Under the pieces are notes generated by a model. The model was not told the DNA's origin. It saw only the letters and a program-made list of their open reading frames with translations, and made no database searches. This document shows positions 45,607 to 58,365 of a DNA stretch of 62,000 nucleotides, in pieces. The translations under genes and the position numbers were made by a program. The first letter of the stretch is position 1, and every line of letters begins with the position of its first letter. The stretch comes from Gnetum montanum (Eukaryota > Streptophyta > Gnetopsida > Gnetales > Gnetaceae), in NCBI GenBank assembly GCA_015680685.1, contig MNCI01000556.1, positions 452,698 to 514,697 on the forward strand. The letters are read 5' to 3'.

Positions 45607-45761
45607 TGAAAACTCATCCTTGAGTTCTTTTATAGAATTTGGATTATTTACTAACTCTTAACAAAACAAAACAAAATAACCTGACTTGACAAAACTGAGT
45701 GCCTAAGTGTATAGATCAAAAAATTACAAAAATTGTGGTGTTCATAACACAAAATTGAACA

Positions 45762-48593
45762 CTACATGACTCTACAAAAATTTTGATAACACATTCTTTG
45801 ATGACGTGAAGATGATGATGAAGATCAAACTATCCTAAGGAGTGGTGGCTCCTAGGGCTCTGAAGGACCTTCATCAACTTCGAGCCTATGCAGTGGTTGA
45901 GAAGGCTATGACTATTATATTGAAATAGAAACCTTTGGTGGAAGGAAAAAGGAATTAATAAATGGCTTCATCTTCTCTTCCTTACTCCAAGGATCATTCA
46001 TGATCCATGTAGCTTCAACAATGTTGACCATAATGGGAACATTCCATGGATAGGGTATCATTGGAAACATCTCCTTTACATTGACAAACTAGGTAGTGAA
46101 TTTTTTAAATGTGATGTTGAATGCCCTTACTACATTTTTTAGCTCTTACTAGTCATTCATCTATTTGGCTAAGTTCTCAATAGTTAATCTTTGATCTGTG
46201 AAACGTGTCTTAAGAACTTTGACTTCAACATTAGCCACCGTAAGTTTGTCCTTGGTGTCCTTGTGGTGCTTGAACTCAGCCTTGTATAGTAAGTACAAGC
46301 TAGCCACCTACTCCTCCAACTCAAACCATGTTCTTTTAGTAGTCAACATGGCTAGATTTTCATAACAGAGATTGGCAAGCTCCATATACTCCATCATCTT
46401 CTTGATTTGCAAATCCTTTATGCAAATTTTCGCATTGTTGCAGGCATTTATCCCATCAATGATGGGTTGCCAAACTTCCCTTCCTTGCTAAAGTTGTTGG
46501 AGGAAATCATTTACCTTTTCCTTCATCAATTGGATATTTTTTTTATTTCTTTCCTTTTATAGACCAACACGCTCTCTATAATGATCTTTAACTTTCTCAA
46601 ATTTGAAAACTTTAGATTTCTAGGCGACTACCTCAATTGTAGTCTTCTAGCAAATGGCGTCCACCTCCTCCATGAAGAGATTCCTATTCTTTGCTACCAA
46701 TCTTCTTATCTTTGTATTTTCTCTAGCTAGTTTCTCTTGTTGTTGATGGATGAAATCTATTAACTACTGCTTGTGTGCATCAACATTTTGTAGGCAATGG
46801 TTCTCTATGGTTAGTTGAACATTCTCCTAGTAGGTCTGATCCAAGGCCTTCTAAATCTTATGCAACATGGCTACTACCAAGGATTTTTAGAACACCACTA
46901 TCTCCATTACATTCTCAACCCCTTTGAGCCTAAATTGAATTTTTTGCATAGCTTCATCTCTTATGAGTGACAGGTTGAGAAACATAGGATCGATAATTTG
47001 GGCTCTTAGTTTAGAAACCTCCATAGCTAAGCATTCATTTTGCTTCCTAGCTATTTTGAGTTGCCCCTCCAATATAATATTCTTTCCCTTTGCATATAGT
47101 AGCTCTAGCTGGGTTGTAGTGATGTTATCTAGAAGGTCAAAGACATCCAAAAGTGGTTGCCTAGTTCGCACCAGTCAGTCTAATAACTCTTCATGCTACG
47201 CTGCACTTATTTTGCCACTTATAGTTTTTGTAGACATCTACACATCTTTGACTATAGTGATGTTTAGTGTATATGTTATAAGTGCATTCAGCATTTTGGA
47301 AATCTTGTCAGTAAGCACTTTTGCTACTCTTTCTTGCCCTTAGTGCTGCATCACCAAAACAGTTGCTTCTTCACCCTCCTCCAAGTGACCTAAGAAGGTT
47401 ACAATGTTCCTAGAAATTTTTTGAAGTGGCTATTATTCTATGAGAGATACTATGATCTCTATGGTGCTTGGATTTGACCTTATGAGAAACTACATTCTTT
47501 GGGTTAAGAAAATGAATCCCCATCACTCATGCCTGCTCTTTGCTCATGTTCATCCAAGAGCCATTCTCTATATTCATGTAACCATTAGGTAGTTGCAGCT
47601 ATGTCTGGAACTATTGTTTGAGTGGTAACTAGTGGAGGTGACTACTCTTCTTAAATTGTAGTTGTAGTCATTTTATCCTTTTTCATTTTTGCCTAGCTAG
47701 CAAATGAAATAGTTTTGACACCATCGTTGGTGTAACAAACTATCCCTCATCTTCGACAAAGTTTCCTGATGAGGCATGAAAAAAGGAGTGCCTTCCTTCC
47801 ACATTCATTTTCTTTAAAGCACTTCTTCATCTCTAGATAGATTAGTTGTTGAAGGTTAACTGGGAATCTCCCACTCAAAGCAGCACATGCTCAGGCAGAG
47901 AAGGTAGTGATTTTTCTTGGCCTTACTGTGGGATTGAGATGGAAGGTTGCAATCTTGTGATGGATCCTCTCTACTGGTGTGAGCATGCCAAACTTCTTGT
48001 GGTTAATACCATAACACTGCCACATCCATTCTTTCCTAATGCTTAGATCTACCTGCATCGAGATCTTAGTAAGGTTTGTCCCTATTCAGGAAACCTAAGT
48101 GCTATAGTAATATCCTATGCTAGGTAGGACACTAAGATGTCCTTGATCTTTACTATTGCTCTAGGCTGCCTAGTTCTCCCATGTATCACTACCCAATGGA
48201 AGTGGTGATTAGCCACATTAGAGAGGCCTTCAACTGATCCTACACTTTTCTTGGTGCATGCTCCAAGAAAGGGCCAAAGTTTAACTCCTAAAGCACCAAT
48301 TTCTGGACCTTCCTTGATTTGATTTGATTTAGGTAGGACTCTGTTAAGGTTACTTTAAGGTTTTCTGGTTGTGTAGGCACATCATCCTGATGGGAGTGTT
48401 CTATTGCTACTATTGCTGGTTCTAAAATCTATTTGATAGATTCTGCTTCTGCCTCCTCCCTAAGAGGACCTGTGGCATGGGTTGTAAGTAGTTCTTCTTG
48501 TTGGGGCTATTCTTGGCCTCTTTTCATTCTAGGCCATTTCCCCCTTAGTTGGGATGGTCTTGCATTTTGTGTGTGCTTTCCTTTTGATGCCAT
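45762..48593 (-). pseudogene. Element A ORF3 (coiled-coil third ORF)
   Basis: It starts at ATG 48593 (MASKGKHTQNARPSQLRGKW) and ends near the TAG at 45762-45764, roughly 940 codons. The N-terminal third is basic and contains VTLTESYLNQIKSRKVQKLV and LNFGPFLEHAP. The best preserved segment (47171-46887) reads LLDVFDLLDNITTTQLELLY and LEGQLKIARKQNECLAMEVS, a strong heptad pattern. The middle has further Gln/Lys/Glu-rich helices. The C-terminal third has YMELANLCYENLAML, FVNVKEMFPMIPYPWN and WSKEEKMKPFINSFFLP, then a Ser run. Copies in B and C share this order. The location is that of the Athila env-like ORF, but no signal peptide or clear transmembrane segment is seen. Multiple stops. Confidence 0.75.
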
Positions 48594-50719
48594 TTGCTAT
48601 CACAACACATCCATGGATTAGTAGATGTAATGTGTAACTTTAAAGTTTTTAAATACCTTTTCTCATTAATTAGTTACACTTTCACTAAGGTTGACCATGG
48701 TAGATTGATTATTTTATTATTTAGTTATTATAATTATCACCAAAGCATGTTGGAAAATTTTAACTCTTGTGATTTTGTGTTTAACAACTAATTTGTTAGT
48801 TAAACCTTTGTGGGTGTTAGAAAAATTGCAAAAATGTTTTTGTCAATTTGTGGCCCCCATGACAAAGAGCTTACCTCTAGTAGCTATAGGGTCAAAGAAT
48901 AGAGTGATTTGGATAAATGGTTTGTGAGTTATGGGCTCTAGAAGGTCTTAGGTTTTGAAAGATTGTTGGAACTGGTTAGACAATGTAAAATTTCAAAGTG
49001 GGATTAGGCCTATTTATATGTCAATCAGGCCTTTTATCTGGGGCCTCATATATAGGTTTGCTCTATCGCTGGGGCCTTATATACGAGGCCCATTGGCCAA
49101 AATTTTCAAAGTTGAATATCTCTAGAAATATAATGAATTTTTCCATGAAATTGGGGTCCATGGAATCCCAAAAAAGCCATAAATATGATAAAATCATTGA
49201 AAATTATCTTTGAAAGCTCAAAAATTGAAAACGTTGATGGAGAATGTATGTAATGAACAAAATATGTAAAGGAGCACATTGTCTAATGTGGAAGATGGAT
49301 GTATGAAAGATTTTGGCTACAAGAATGTCTAGGGATGATGTACTTAATGAGCCCAACCAAGGGATATGAAAGTGGATCCTCCCCATAGTAGGTACATGCC
49401 CATTTTCCCTTACATAACTTCAACCTAAGGAGCCTATATGTCCCATAGATGACTAATCGTCAATGGAAGTTAAGGACCAAAACCTGAAAGATTCTACCTA
49501 AGAATTCAAGTATGTCAAACCAAGACAAGGAATCAAGAACATGGACAACAGTAGTGAGTTGAGTTATGAATAGCATAAATGGATAATGGAAAAGGTGGAA
49601 TGGAATTTCCAACTAAGGTCATAAGAAACCCCTTGTGGAGTTCATATTTAAAATGACCAAAGGAGATCCATCCTTAGTCCAAACCAAAACCAACCTCATT
49701 CAGTGACTTTGCATTATCACTCTAGGCCTGATCTAACCCCTACAAACCNNNNNNNNNGATAGAAGAATTCTTTCAAAAAACAACCACCATTCCATAAAGA
49801 GAAGAAAAGATAAGTAGGAAGTGAAAGAGGGCCTTAGTTAGATGGGACCTTCAAGAATGGGTGCATGTCTTTCTAGTCCCATAACTAGTGCTTGTAGCTT
49901 GTTTATTTATCTAAGGGATGTGCATTGAAGTTCCATCATTTTTTTTTCTTTTTTATTTTTTTTCTTTTTTGGATGGGAACCACACCATGCAAAGACTTTA
50001 TTTGACTTCCTATTTAGTGGTTGAAATGGAACAATAAGAAGTCCATAAAAAACACTCAAGCACTCAAGTAAGTAGAAAAGTACAAAGAGTATTGAGTCCC
50101 CTTGAAGTCATGCCTTGTTCAAACCTTTGAATCCTTCTTAATTCTAGAAACTACCAAGGTCACAAATTTATTAAAAATTGATTTAATGAAAGGGACCTCA
50201 AACTTCCAAAATAAGAAAAACCATAGCGTTTGTGGATGGGCGGATATCGTGGACTCACTACCTGTTCCATGAAAAAGAAACCATGATTGAGCTTTTGACA
50301 CAAAAATTCAAAAATAGAAACTAGAAAGTAGCAAACCAAATATTAAGTATAGAGTACTATTAGTAGCAACTATAGCACCATTGTGTCCTATTGGTAATAA
50401 AGAACTTTTTTTGGCAAAAATTTGAAAACCACACTTAAAAAAATAAAACAAAACAAAGTATAAAAGAAAGTGTAAAATATTCAATAAAGATTCAAATGTA
50501 CTAATGATGGTGTAGAACAAAAAGAATGGTGTAAAATGGAAAATTTTTAAAAAAATAAATAAGTTGAAAAATAAATAAATTACAAAATTAAAAATGTTGT
50601 AAACAAAATATAAAAAAACTAAGGAGCCATATGGATAATTAGCATGAATGGCCATTTTCCCAACAACTGAGTTGGAAGGAGGAGATCTGAAAAATTGAAT
50701 ATGGTTGTCCATCCATTAA
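48594..50719 (-). mobile_element. Element A spacer between integrase and ORF3
   Basis: No coding signal. AT-rich near 50400-50640. Homologous to 2429-4460 and 18861-20747. It includes a 9-base run of N at 49749-49757, an assembly gap or masked bases. Confidence 0.6.
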
Positions 50720-52020
50720 GGTAGTTGTTGTAGCGGCTTGTCTTGGTTTTAGGAAAAGCTTTACTTGTTGGATTTTGACCAACTACTTTTTATTCAGACT
50801 TTCAAGTTTGTATATGATCATGGCCCTAGAAGGAAAGGTTTTAGCAATTATATAAGGTCCTTCCCACAATGTTCGAAATGTTGTTTTCTAAGGTACATGT
50901 GAGATTCTAGTAAAGAACCTTATCTCCTAGTTGGAATTTCACTTTACATATTCTTTAGTCATGTTATTGCTTGTTGAATGCCTTGTGCACTTTATTCAAA
51001 GATAGGGTGACTAGTCAATTTTCATCTAGCATGTTGAGGTTGATTAGTCTTTCCTTTTGTGCTAGACTCAGGTCAAGATTTAGGTCATAGGCTTTAGAGA
51101 GTGTATGGAGCTCATATTAAATCAGGATGGTTGGAAGTTTTCCATACACTAGATCATAGGCATAGTAGCTAATAGGGAGTTTCTATGTTGAGTCATAGGC
51201 CCATAGAACATTGTTAAGTTTTATGCTCCAATCTCTTCTATATTTGCTTATGATTCTTATTAGGATCTTTTTGATCTCTCAGTTAGTTACCTTTGCTTGA
51301 CCATTGGCTTGGGGGTAATAGGGTGTTGCTAATTTCTGTTCAACCCCCAAGCATTGCATTGGCTTTCTAAAAGTGGCACCTATAAAATGAGTTCCATTAT
51401 TAGAAATCAATGCTTGTGACACCCAAACCTATTTACAACATGTTGTTGTATAAATCTAGCAGCAATGGATGATGTACAATTGGTGATGGTTGTTGCTTCT
51501 GCCCATTTTATGTAGTAGTTGACTTCTACAATGATATATATCTTTTTGTTTGACATGGATGTAATGGAACCCATGAAGTCAATGCCCCATATGTCAAAGG
51601 GCTCCAGTGGTTGAATCCATTGTTAAGGATCTTTCATTTGAGCAATCATCCCACCATTTCGTTAATAACATTCATAAGATTGAACAAACTGGTGGACATC
51701 CCTGAAGATTGTAGGCTAGTAGTATCTTTCTATTAGGATTTTTATGGTCATGCATTTCCCTACATAGTGGCCTCCACAAGGCCCTTCGTGAGAATCTTAG
51801 AAAACATGTAGTTAATCTTCACTAGGGACACACCAATGAATCAAGCCAACAACACACATCTTGTAGAGGTGGTCATTTATTTCCATGAAGTATTTTGCCT
51901 AGTGAAGAAATTATTGCTTCTTTCTAAACTCAAGATTTTGTGGCATCTCTTGAGTGAGAAGGTAAGTGAGGATGTTGTCATACCATTTTTTTTCTATGGG
52001 CACTTGCTCATTTATTACTC
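50720..52020 (-). pseudogene. Element A integrase
   Basis: Reading from high to low coordinates: KCMTIKILIERYYWPTIF, then CYQRNGGMIAQMKD (zinc-binding part), PFDIWGIDFMGSITS (first catalytic Asp retained, near 51580), KIYIIVEVNYYIKWAEATTI and VVNRFGCHKH. The second half is shifted between frames. A C-terminal part near 50740-50960 reads LWEGPYIIAKTFPSRA and ends VKLFLKPRQA. Several stops. It is more complete than the integrase of element C, which stops after the first catalytic block. Confidence 0.8.
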
Positions 52021-52029
52021 TTGTAAAGA

Positions 52030-53420
52030 AACGTTCATATGGAAATTAATTAGAAAGTGGACTGTCCTCCTCTTTGTTATCCTATCTTAATTGTAAGAGG
52101 TGATCAAGACCACATTATATTTGATCTACCATTGTAAGATCGAATTCCTGTAAGATCACAAGCCACTATATGATACGAGGGCTCACCATTGGCTTGTTCA
52201 TCAGGAAGTGGATGGCACTGTGGTTTGTGTGCACAAATAATTTATAGCCAAGCACATAGTGCTTGAACTTGTTAAGAGCATACACCACTACCATTAGTTT
52301 TTTTTAGTTGTGGTGTAATTTAACTATGCATCCACAATGCTTTGGCTCACATGTAGTGGATGTAATATGAATTTTTTTTATCATCCAACAACATAATCAT
52401 AGCTCCCAAAGCATAATTAGATGTATTTGTCATTGTGTAAAATGGTCTAGACCAGTATGGTGCCAATAGAATTGGAGTTTCTATGAGTTTTTCCTTTAAT
52501 TATTGGAATGAATGTTCACATTTCTTAGTCTAGATGAATGGAGCATATTTCTTTATTAGCTCAACCAATAGCTTTGCAATCTTAGAGAAATTCTCTATGA
52601 ATAGCTAGTAGTAGCTAGTATGTCCAAGGAATGATCTAACATCTTTGATTTTCTCCAGTCCATGTGTAATTCCTATGATTACCCTTATCTTTTCTAGGTC
52701 TACCTCAATCCCTTCTTGTAAGATTTGGTGCCCCAACACAATGCCTTCTTGGACTATGAGGTGACTTTCTTTCCAATTGAGCTACAAATTTGTTTCCAAA
52801 CATCTTGCTCAAGGTAGTCCAAGGCTTGCTTAAACATAACTCCATAGGTGGAGAAGTCATCCATGAAGGCTTCCACACCACTACCAATTTTCTATTAAAA
52901 AATAATAAGGATCAAGCATTGAAATGTTGCAAGCACATTGTATAGACTGAATGACATCTTACAATATGCAAAATTTCCCCAAGGACTCATGAATGTTATC
53001 TTGGACTGATTTTCTAGCACAATTTGGATTTGGTTATAGCCACTATAACCATCCAAGAAGCTATAATAGCAATGCCTAGACATGATGTCCAACACTTAAT
53101 CAACAAATGGCAATGGAAAATGATCTATAAATGTTGCCATGTTCAACAAACTAAAGTTGATGTAGACCAAACACTTGACATCTTTCTTTGGAACAATTAC
53201 AAGTTGGCTAACCCACTCACTATCTATGATGGGATAGATGAACCCTACCTTGAGGAGTTACTCTATTTCCTTCTTAATGATCTACTTCAATTTATGGTTC
53301 AACGACCTCTATGGCTACCTTATTGGCTTCATGGATAAGTTGGTGTAAATGCAATGTTGGCATATCCTTGGATTGATTCCTGTAAGCTCAGGATATGACC
53401 ATGCAAAGGGTGTTCGCTAT
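52030..53420 (-). pseudogene. Element A reverse transcriptase and RNase H
   Basis: RT begins with TPFAWSYPELTGINPRICQH near 53400 and runs through KEIExLLKVGFIYPII and VPKKDVKCLVYINFSLLN. An open stretch at 53095-52895 contains CYYSFLDGYSGYNQIQIVLE and FMSPWGNFAYCKMSF. The catalytic FMDD is intact at 52856-52867 within EAFMDDFSTYG. RNase H lies at about 52590-52200 (RPFYTMTNTSNYALGAMIML, DDKKNSYYIHY). Stops are scattered and several frameshifts occur near 52700. The FMDDFS form of the active site is typical of Athila-like plant elements. Confidence 0.85.
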
Positions 53421-53829
53421 TTGTTAATCATCTTTAATAGCTTCTCTTTTTGTTTAGGAGAAATTTTGACATTGATTATGACCAATTTACCATTATTTAA
53501 AAATGCATATTCCATGCCTACTAGTAGATTTTTCATCTCTAGGGGCTCCTACTTGAAGGTATTAAGGATTTCCAACTCTTCCCAATAGGTATCATCATCT
53601 TCATCATCAGAGAGTTGGTGATGAACTTGCTCAAGTTCATTCATACTTTCAACATAAGCACATGTTAGGCTCTCAATTGATTCCATGCATAATGTGCTAC
53701 TATCTAAGTTAACTATCAAGCACTGGATGCCCTCCTATTTTGTGGCTATTGTGTATAGACACCTTTGAATATCTATTTTTTGTGCATAGTGATTGCATGC
53801 TTTAATGTATGTACATTTGATGGAATAAA

Positions 53830-54350
53830 TCTTTTACATACAATTACACCCATTATCACTATACGTGATGCTTGGAATATGCTTCTTCTCTAACTCATTT
53901 TCCTTAGAGATTTCCAAGGAGAGGTTCCTTATGCCCATACGTTCATCGATCATGCTTAACCAAGCCCTTTCCATAATGATGGGGAAGTGACCTTTGAATT
54001 TTTTAACCCTGATCACTAGAAAATCAATAGGAGAGGATCACCCACTAACTATGATCACAATGTGCTTCCCTAATCCCAAAGGAACAATAATTCATTGTTT
54101 TTCCAATTCTAAATGGATGTTGCTTTTCTTGGGAGGTGTTAGGTTCCAAGCCTTGCACATATCATGAGAGATGAGATTAACACCAATACCAGAATCAAGA
54201 AAAGCCTTGCATGATTCATGTCCAGCAATCTACAAGTAAATGAGAGGAATTCCTAGGTTAGAAATTTTCATGGAAAGATTTCCAACCTTAATCCAATCAA
54301 AAATAGCATGAGTTAACATCATAGCATAGATCCAAGGTGGTGTTTAGTTT
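53830..54350 (-). pseudogene. Element A aspartic protease
   Basis: ESCKAFLDSGIGVNLISHDM contains an intact catalytic DSG triad at 54188-54196, in contrast to element C (ESR). Downstream are VIRVKKFKGHFPIIMERAWL and NLSLEISKENELEKKHI (54016-53834). It precedes a linker rich in Glu/Asp (53590-53700) leading to RT. Confidence 0.8.
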
Positions 54351-56230
54351 GAAGGGTACTCAAAGGTGTTTGATGCAAAGGATGAGGGTGTTGGAGATGC
54401 ATGGCAACTAGTCGCATTAGGTTGTGATAGTTTGGAAGGACTGTTGGATTAGAAAGAGGATCATTTCCTAGATTGATTATCTAAACCGCTTAGCTAAAAA
54501 GCTAGTTGTAAATGTACTGCCCTCATAGCATTTTGTTGCTATGACTATGAAGGAATTTCTCCCTACATGGATGGAGCAGAGGATAATTGGATTAAGGGTA
54601 AAGGGATGTGTGCAGAAAAATGTAGAGGGTGGTATGGGTATGGGTTCTTCCCTCAAGTAGATGATGAATGTGTTCAATGGTACTCTGGAGGGTAATAGTG
54701 ATGCTAAATTGAGGAGTGGCCTGTAGAGCTTCTTGAAAAGATGGGTTGTTGAACATAGTACCCGTATGGATTTGGTTGCCTATAAGGATATTGCTACCTT
54801 GGAAATGACATTTTCCATGATTGTGATTGATGCCACTATTGGTATTATTCATACAATTGTGATGGAGCTCCACTTGGATAATAATCTTGTTGTTGCTGGT
54901 GGAACTACCTTGGATTACCTTGAGGATAATGCAATCATCTAGATGCCTACCTATGTGCTAGTCAAGGATTCAATGCTTACCCTAGACTCTTGTAAGTGTG
55001 ACACCATGGGGCAACACCACTTTGGATGTTCGTATTAACAGATGTCACAACTAGTATCATCTTTAAAGTCCATCTCCATAAATTCCTCTACTGCAGTAGC
55101 TTTGCCCTTTTGTTTCTAGTAGGCAAGCTCAGCTTCTTTTTACCTCTTTAGGATCACTATTTTGATCTTTGGATTCTTCAGCAATCTTCATAGGAGTTTG
55201 GAATTTTTCATCCAAAGAGTCTCATAATTTATCAACCTTTGCTAAAATATCATTTTCAATGTTCTATAAAATATATACATCGTGGAAAGCTTGTAGATGA
55301 TTCTGCAGATCAGAATTGTATCCCCCCCTCAAATCATGGAATATTATTCATGTCTAAGCATTTGATTTGACTATCTTTCATATGCCTAGTTGGAATTATA
55401 ACTACCTCTATAATGTGAAGCATACTTCTAGTCATCAACAAAGGTTCATCATCATGATTGTGTCAATGATGTTGATGAGGGTTTTTGTCACATTTGCATT
55501 CTTAATAACCTTGATGGTTATTTTTGTCTTGTTGATCACCATCATCATGATTTTTTGTACAACAACTTTTATGAGAATCAAAAGATGAAAAAGAATGTTT
55601 GGAATCAAATGAAGAGAAAGGTGTACCACCACCACCATCATGGTGCCCACCACCACCTCTTCATTCATTATGACCACCATCCTTAACTCCTTTATCATTG
55701 TGATGTTTACCCAAGTCCTTGCCTTGACTATTACTTTTTCTTGAACCTGGTTTATAAATAGTGGATCATAGGTTCAATGTTAGACCCTCATTACCAAAAA
55801 CAAGGGGTGGATAATCTTCATGTTGAAAACCCTTAAGGGTGCAATCCATATTGTCATCTTGGTTTAGCAAGCATAAGAGATTAGTGACATGTTTTCCCTT
55901 TTCAAGCTCATGGTGCTTCACCTAGTGTTGATCTCACTTCCATTGTGTTTCAGTGGGATGATAGTCCCAAGTTTTACGATCATTCACAACATATTCCACG
56001 TGAAGATCCAAGATGTCCAACTTTTTAAGATTTTTAAATAGCATCTTGGGGATAGATCAATCAAGTGGTGGGGAGGACAATATGATGTTGTCCTCCATAT
56101 CACATCATCATAGTTGTTTATCCTAATGTAGGATGAAGGTGAAGTCTGGTACATATTCATTTGGATGAGTATATACCACTTTGCACTCCTGTGGGATCGA
56201 TAGTTTAACATCTTCATGCCTATGGAAAGA
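54351..56230 (-). pseudogene. Element A gag
   Basis: Decayed gag aligned with gag of B and C. A Cys/His cluster CDICxYEHPKWCC lies near 55030-55060 (element C: CDICQYEHPKRC). An Asn/His/Tyr-rich tail spans 54400-54960. A low-complexity His/Asp/Asn region near 55435-55700 corresponds to the His-rich parts of the other two copies. The N-terminal half (55750-56230) is the least preserved. No long frame survives. Confidence 0.65.
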
Positions 56231-56300
56231 AGAAATTTTACAAAAAATTAAATTATTAGTGTGCTTAGTAGTTATATGTTGTGTATGTTTCAACAAACAA

Positions 56301-56321
56301 AGTCCTCAGCAACAGCACCCA
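56301..56321 (-). promoter_or_regulatory. Element A primer binding site (tRNA-Asp type)
   Basis: On the minus strand TGGGTGCTGTTGCTGAGGACT matches TGGCGCCGTTGCCGGGGACT with one extra base and transitions. It abuts the end of the 5' LTR. Confidence 0.7.
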
Positions 56322-57260
56322 TGATGAGTGATAAGGTACCCCTATGCCCAACCATACAAATTACAAAGAGTTCATGCATGATCTGGTTGAATTCTATGGA
56401 CTTTATAGTTTCTGGTACACTAGTCTTCTAGGAAACAAACTTTGCCCTAAGTTTATTTGTTGTCTTCTCGATTACACTTGTGAAGCATAATGGTATGGTT
56501 AAAGGTAATCAAGGCATATCATTTTTATTAGTTTATGCTTTATGTTTTTGGGTTCTTAAAGAGAGAGAAATATATATAGTAATTTAATGACTAATCTAAA
56601 TTAACTAACTAACTAGTCTCTAACTAATCCTAACATAAGTATCTATTTCCACTTTTTGTACATGTCTTAAACCTATGTATTCACTGCTGAGTTGCCAAGC
56701 GCTATGCTACTAGTTGTACTAAACAATAATGTTGCTGGGATTACTAAGCAAATATGTGTTATGCTCAAAGCGGTCGTACTTATGTATTTAATCTATTTAA
56801 CTTATCTTGCTTAATTAGCTTAATTACTGGAGAATATTAAATAACTAACTAAAATCCTTAAATGCATAAATAAATATCTAAACTATCCAAAATGCTACAA
56901 CGTTTATCAAAAAGCTTGTCTTTAGTACTATACACACTATCATGCTTAGGTACAACAATGCTAGAATAAAGATCCATACACTCAATGACTCCTACTACAA
57001 GCACTCAGAAGAAATATTCTAACTTTCAAATGTAAAAACTACAAAAGTTTAGCTACTACTATGAATCTGATGCCCATAAACATAGTTGGAATCTCATATT
57101 TATAGTTTTTTCTCTAGGGTTGCATCAAAGGGGCCTTGTCAATGTAGCAAATGCTACGTCGACACAGCTCTGTTGATGGGGTAACACCATGTAAACAAAG
57201 CCTCATCGACAAGGCCACATCAATGGTGGCCTATTGATGCAACTAATTGATGCTTCATCA
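56322..57260 (-). mobile_element. Element A 5' LTR
   Basis: Begins TGATGAGTG and ends GCTTCATCA in + orientation. TATA box TATAAATA on the minus strand at 57097-57104. Confidence 0.9.
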
Positions 57261-57265
57261 ACTAC
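57261..57265. repeat. Target site duplication of element A (right)
   Basis: ACTAC, identical to 44662-44666. Confidence 0.9.
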
Positions 57266-57474
57266 CATAGTGCAAACAAGTTCTAACATAGGCTTCAGTT
57301 TTGTTGAGTAATACAAAAGACATGTTCTAAAGAAAGGGTATCTCTATAGAGCAATATTCTTAAGATCTGCATTTATTTTAGACGAAGGAAGAAATCTCAA
57401 AGAAATCAAACTCATAGATTTCAAGAACACACTAATAGACTTAAATCAAAAATCTATGTTTTTTTCAAGGAAAT

Positions 57475-58365
57475 GGAGGCAATACCCTCTATAAAACCTG
57501 CTTCATCCATCATTCACATCACACAACAATTGCAACTTAATTTTTCTGATGCCTCTTAGGTTGAGAAGGCTCTCTCTTTAAAAATTTTTCCAACACAGAA
57601 TGCAACTTTAATAGCATGTGCTTGGAGATTTAACTTTAATGTCAATGACCTAACTTTTAATATAATTCCTTGTTACGTGGAATTGCCCAATCTTCCACTT
57701 ATTTTCTCATCTGTGGAGAGGGACATTGTGAGCATCCTCAGTCATATTATTTTCAAGCATTGTACGGTGATTAATGGAACTCAAATTCTCCATTATTGTA
57801 TTGAACTAGACATCGCTCTTCGGAAGACCTCATTAACCCTTGCTACTGGTGGAAAACTCTTCACCCAAAAAGTGGACTATTTTTACCTCCCAAACTCATG
57901 CAGCTATTGTCATAGGGTCGAGCATCATATATCAAACTGTCCCATCCTAGCCAAGGAAAAAAAACCTATAGCATCTTAGAAAATCCATTCCCCAGTCACA
58001 CCATTACGCCCACCCTCAGTATCCTTTAAATTCAACTCTCCTTTAATAGCTCAATCCAACTCTCAGTATAGCCCCTCCAAGTCAAAAAAACATCAATCAA
58101 GTACTCACACCTCCACCCATGTCATCCCCTATAAGGCAGTCATGGACTCAATCTTGGTGGATGAGTTTGTGGTGAGCAATGGAAGGAAATGAGTCAAAGC
58201 TTCCTTCAGTTCTACTCCTCCCTCAAGCTCCTCTCCACTAAACACTTCCATGACCCCTGTATCCACCAACAAATCCTTTGCCCTCCTATCAGGAACAATG
58301 AAAGTTGATACTTTGACTTCTGAACCTTCTGTTGACTTCTCACCCAAACTACCCCTTGTTTCTCC
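57475..58365 (+). pseudogene. L1-type LINE ORF1 with zinc knuckle
   Basis: A reading frame beginning near MEAIPSIKPASS (57475) passes through an N-terminal domain resembling the DUF4283-type RNA-binding region of plant LINE ORF1 proteins: ACAWRFNFNVNDLTFNIIPC, then LPLIFSSVERDIVSIL and LATGGKLFTQKVDYFYLP. A complete knuckle CSYCHRVEHHISNC (CX2CX4HX4C) follows at about 57899-57940. The C-terminal part is Ser/Pro-rich. Only a few stops (near 57558, 57978 and 58190) interrupt it, so it is better preserved than the LTR elements. ORF1 binds LINE RNA. ORF2 starts directly after. The 5' untranslated part probably covers 57266-57474. Confidence 0.75.

Larger units (their letters stand above)
44667..57260 (-). 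mobile_element. Element A: 12.6-kb Athila-like Ty3/gypsy retrotransposon
   Basis: A complete minus-strand element with LTRs of 924 and 939 bp and a perfect 5-bp duplication. In its own direction it has 5' LTR (57260-56322), a tRNA-Asp primer site, gag, protease, RT, RNase H, integrase, a long spacer, ORF3, polypurine tract and 3' LTR (45590-44667). The tRNA-Asp primer, the FMDDFS-type RT motif and a third ORF after integrase fit the Athila lineage. Hand comparison of the first 245 bp of the LTRs gave about 12 percent mismatches. It is the most complete of the three related copies and serves as reference for B and C. Confidence 0.9.
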
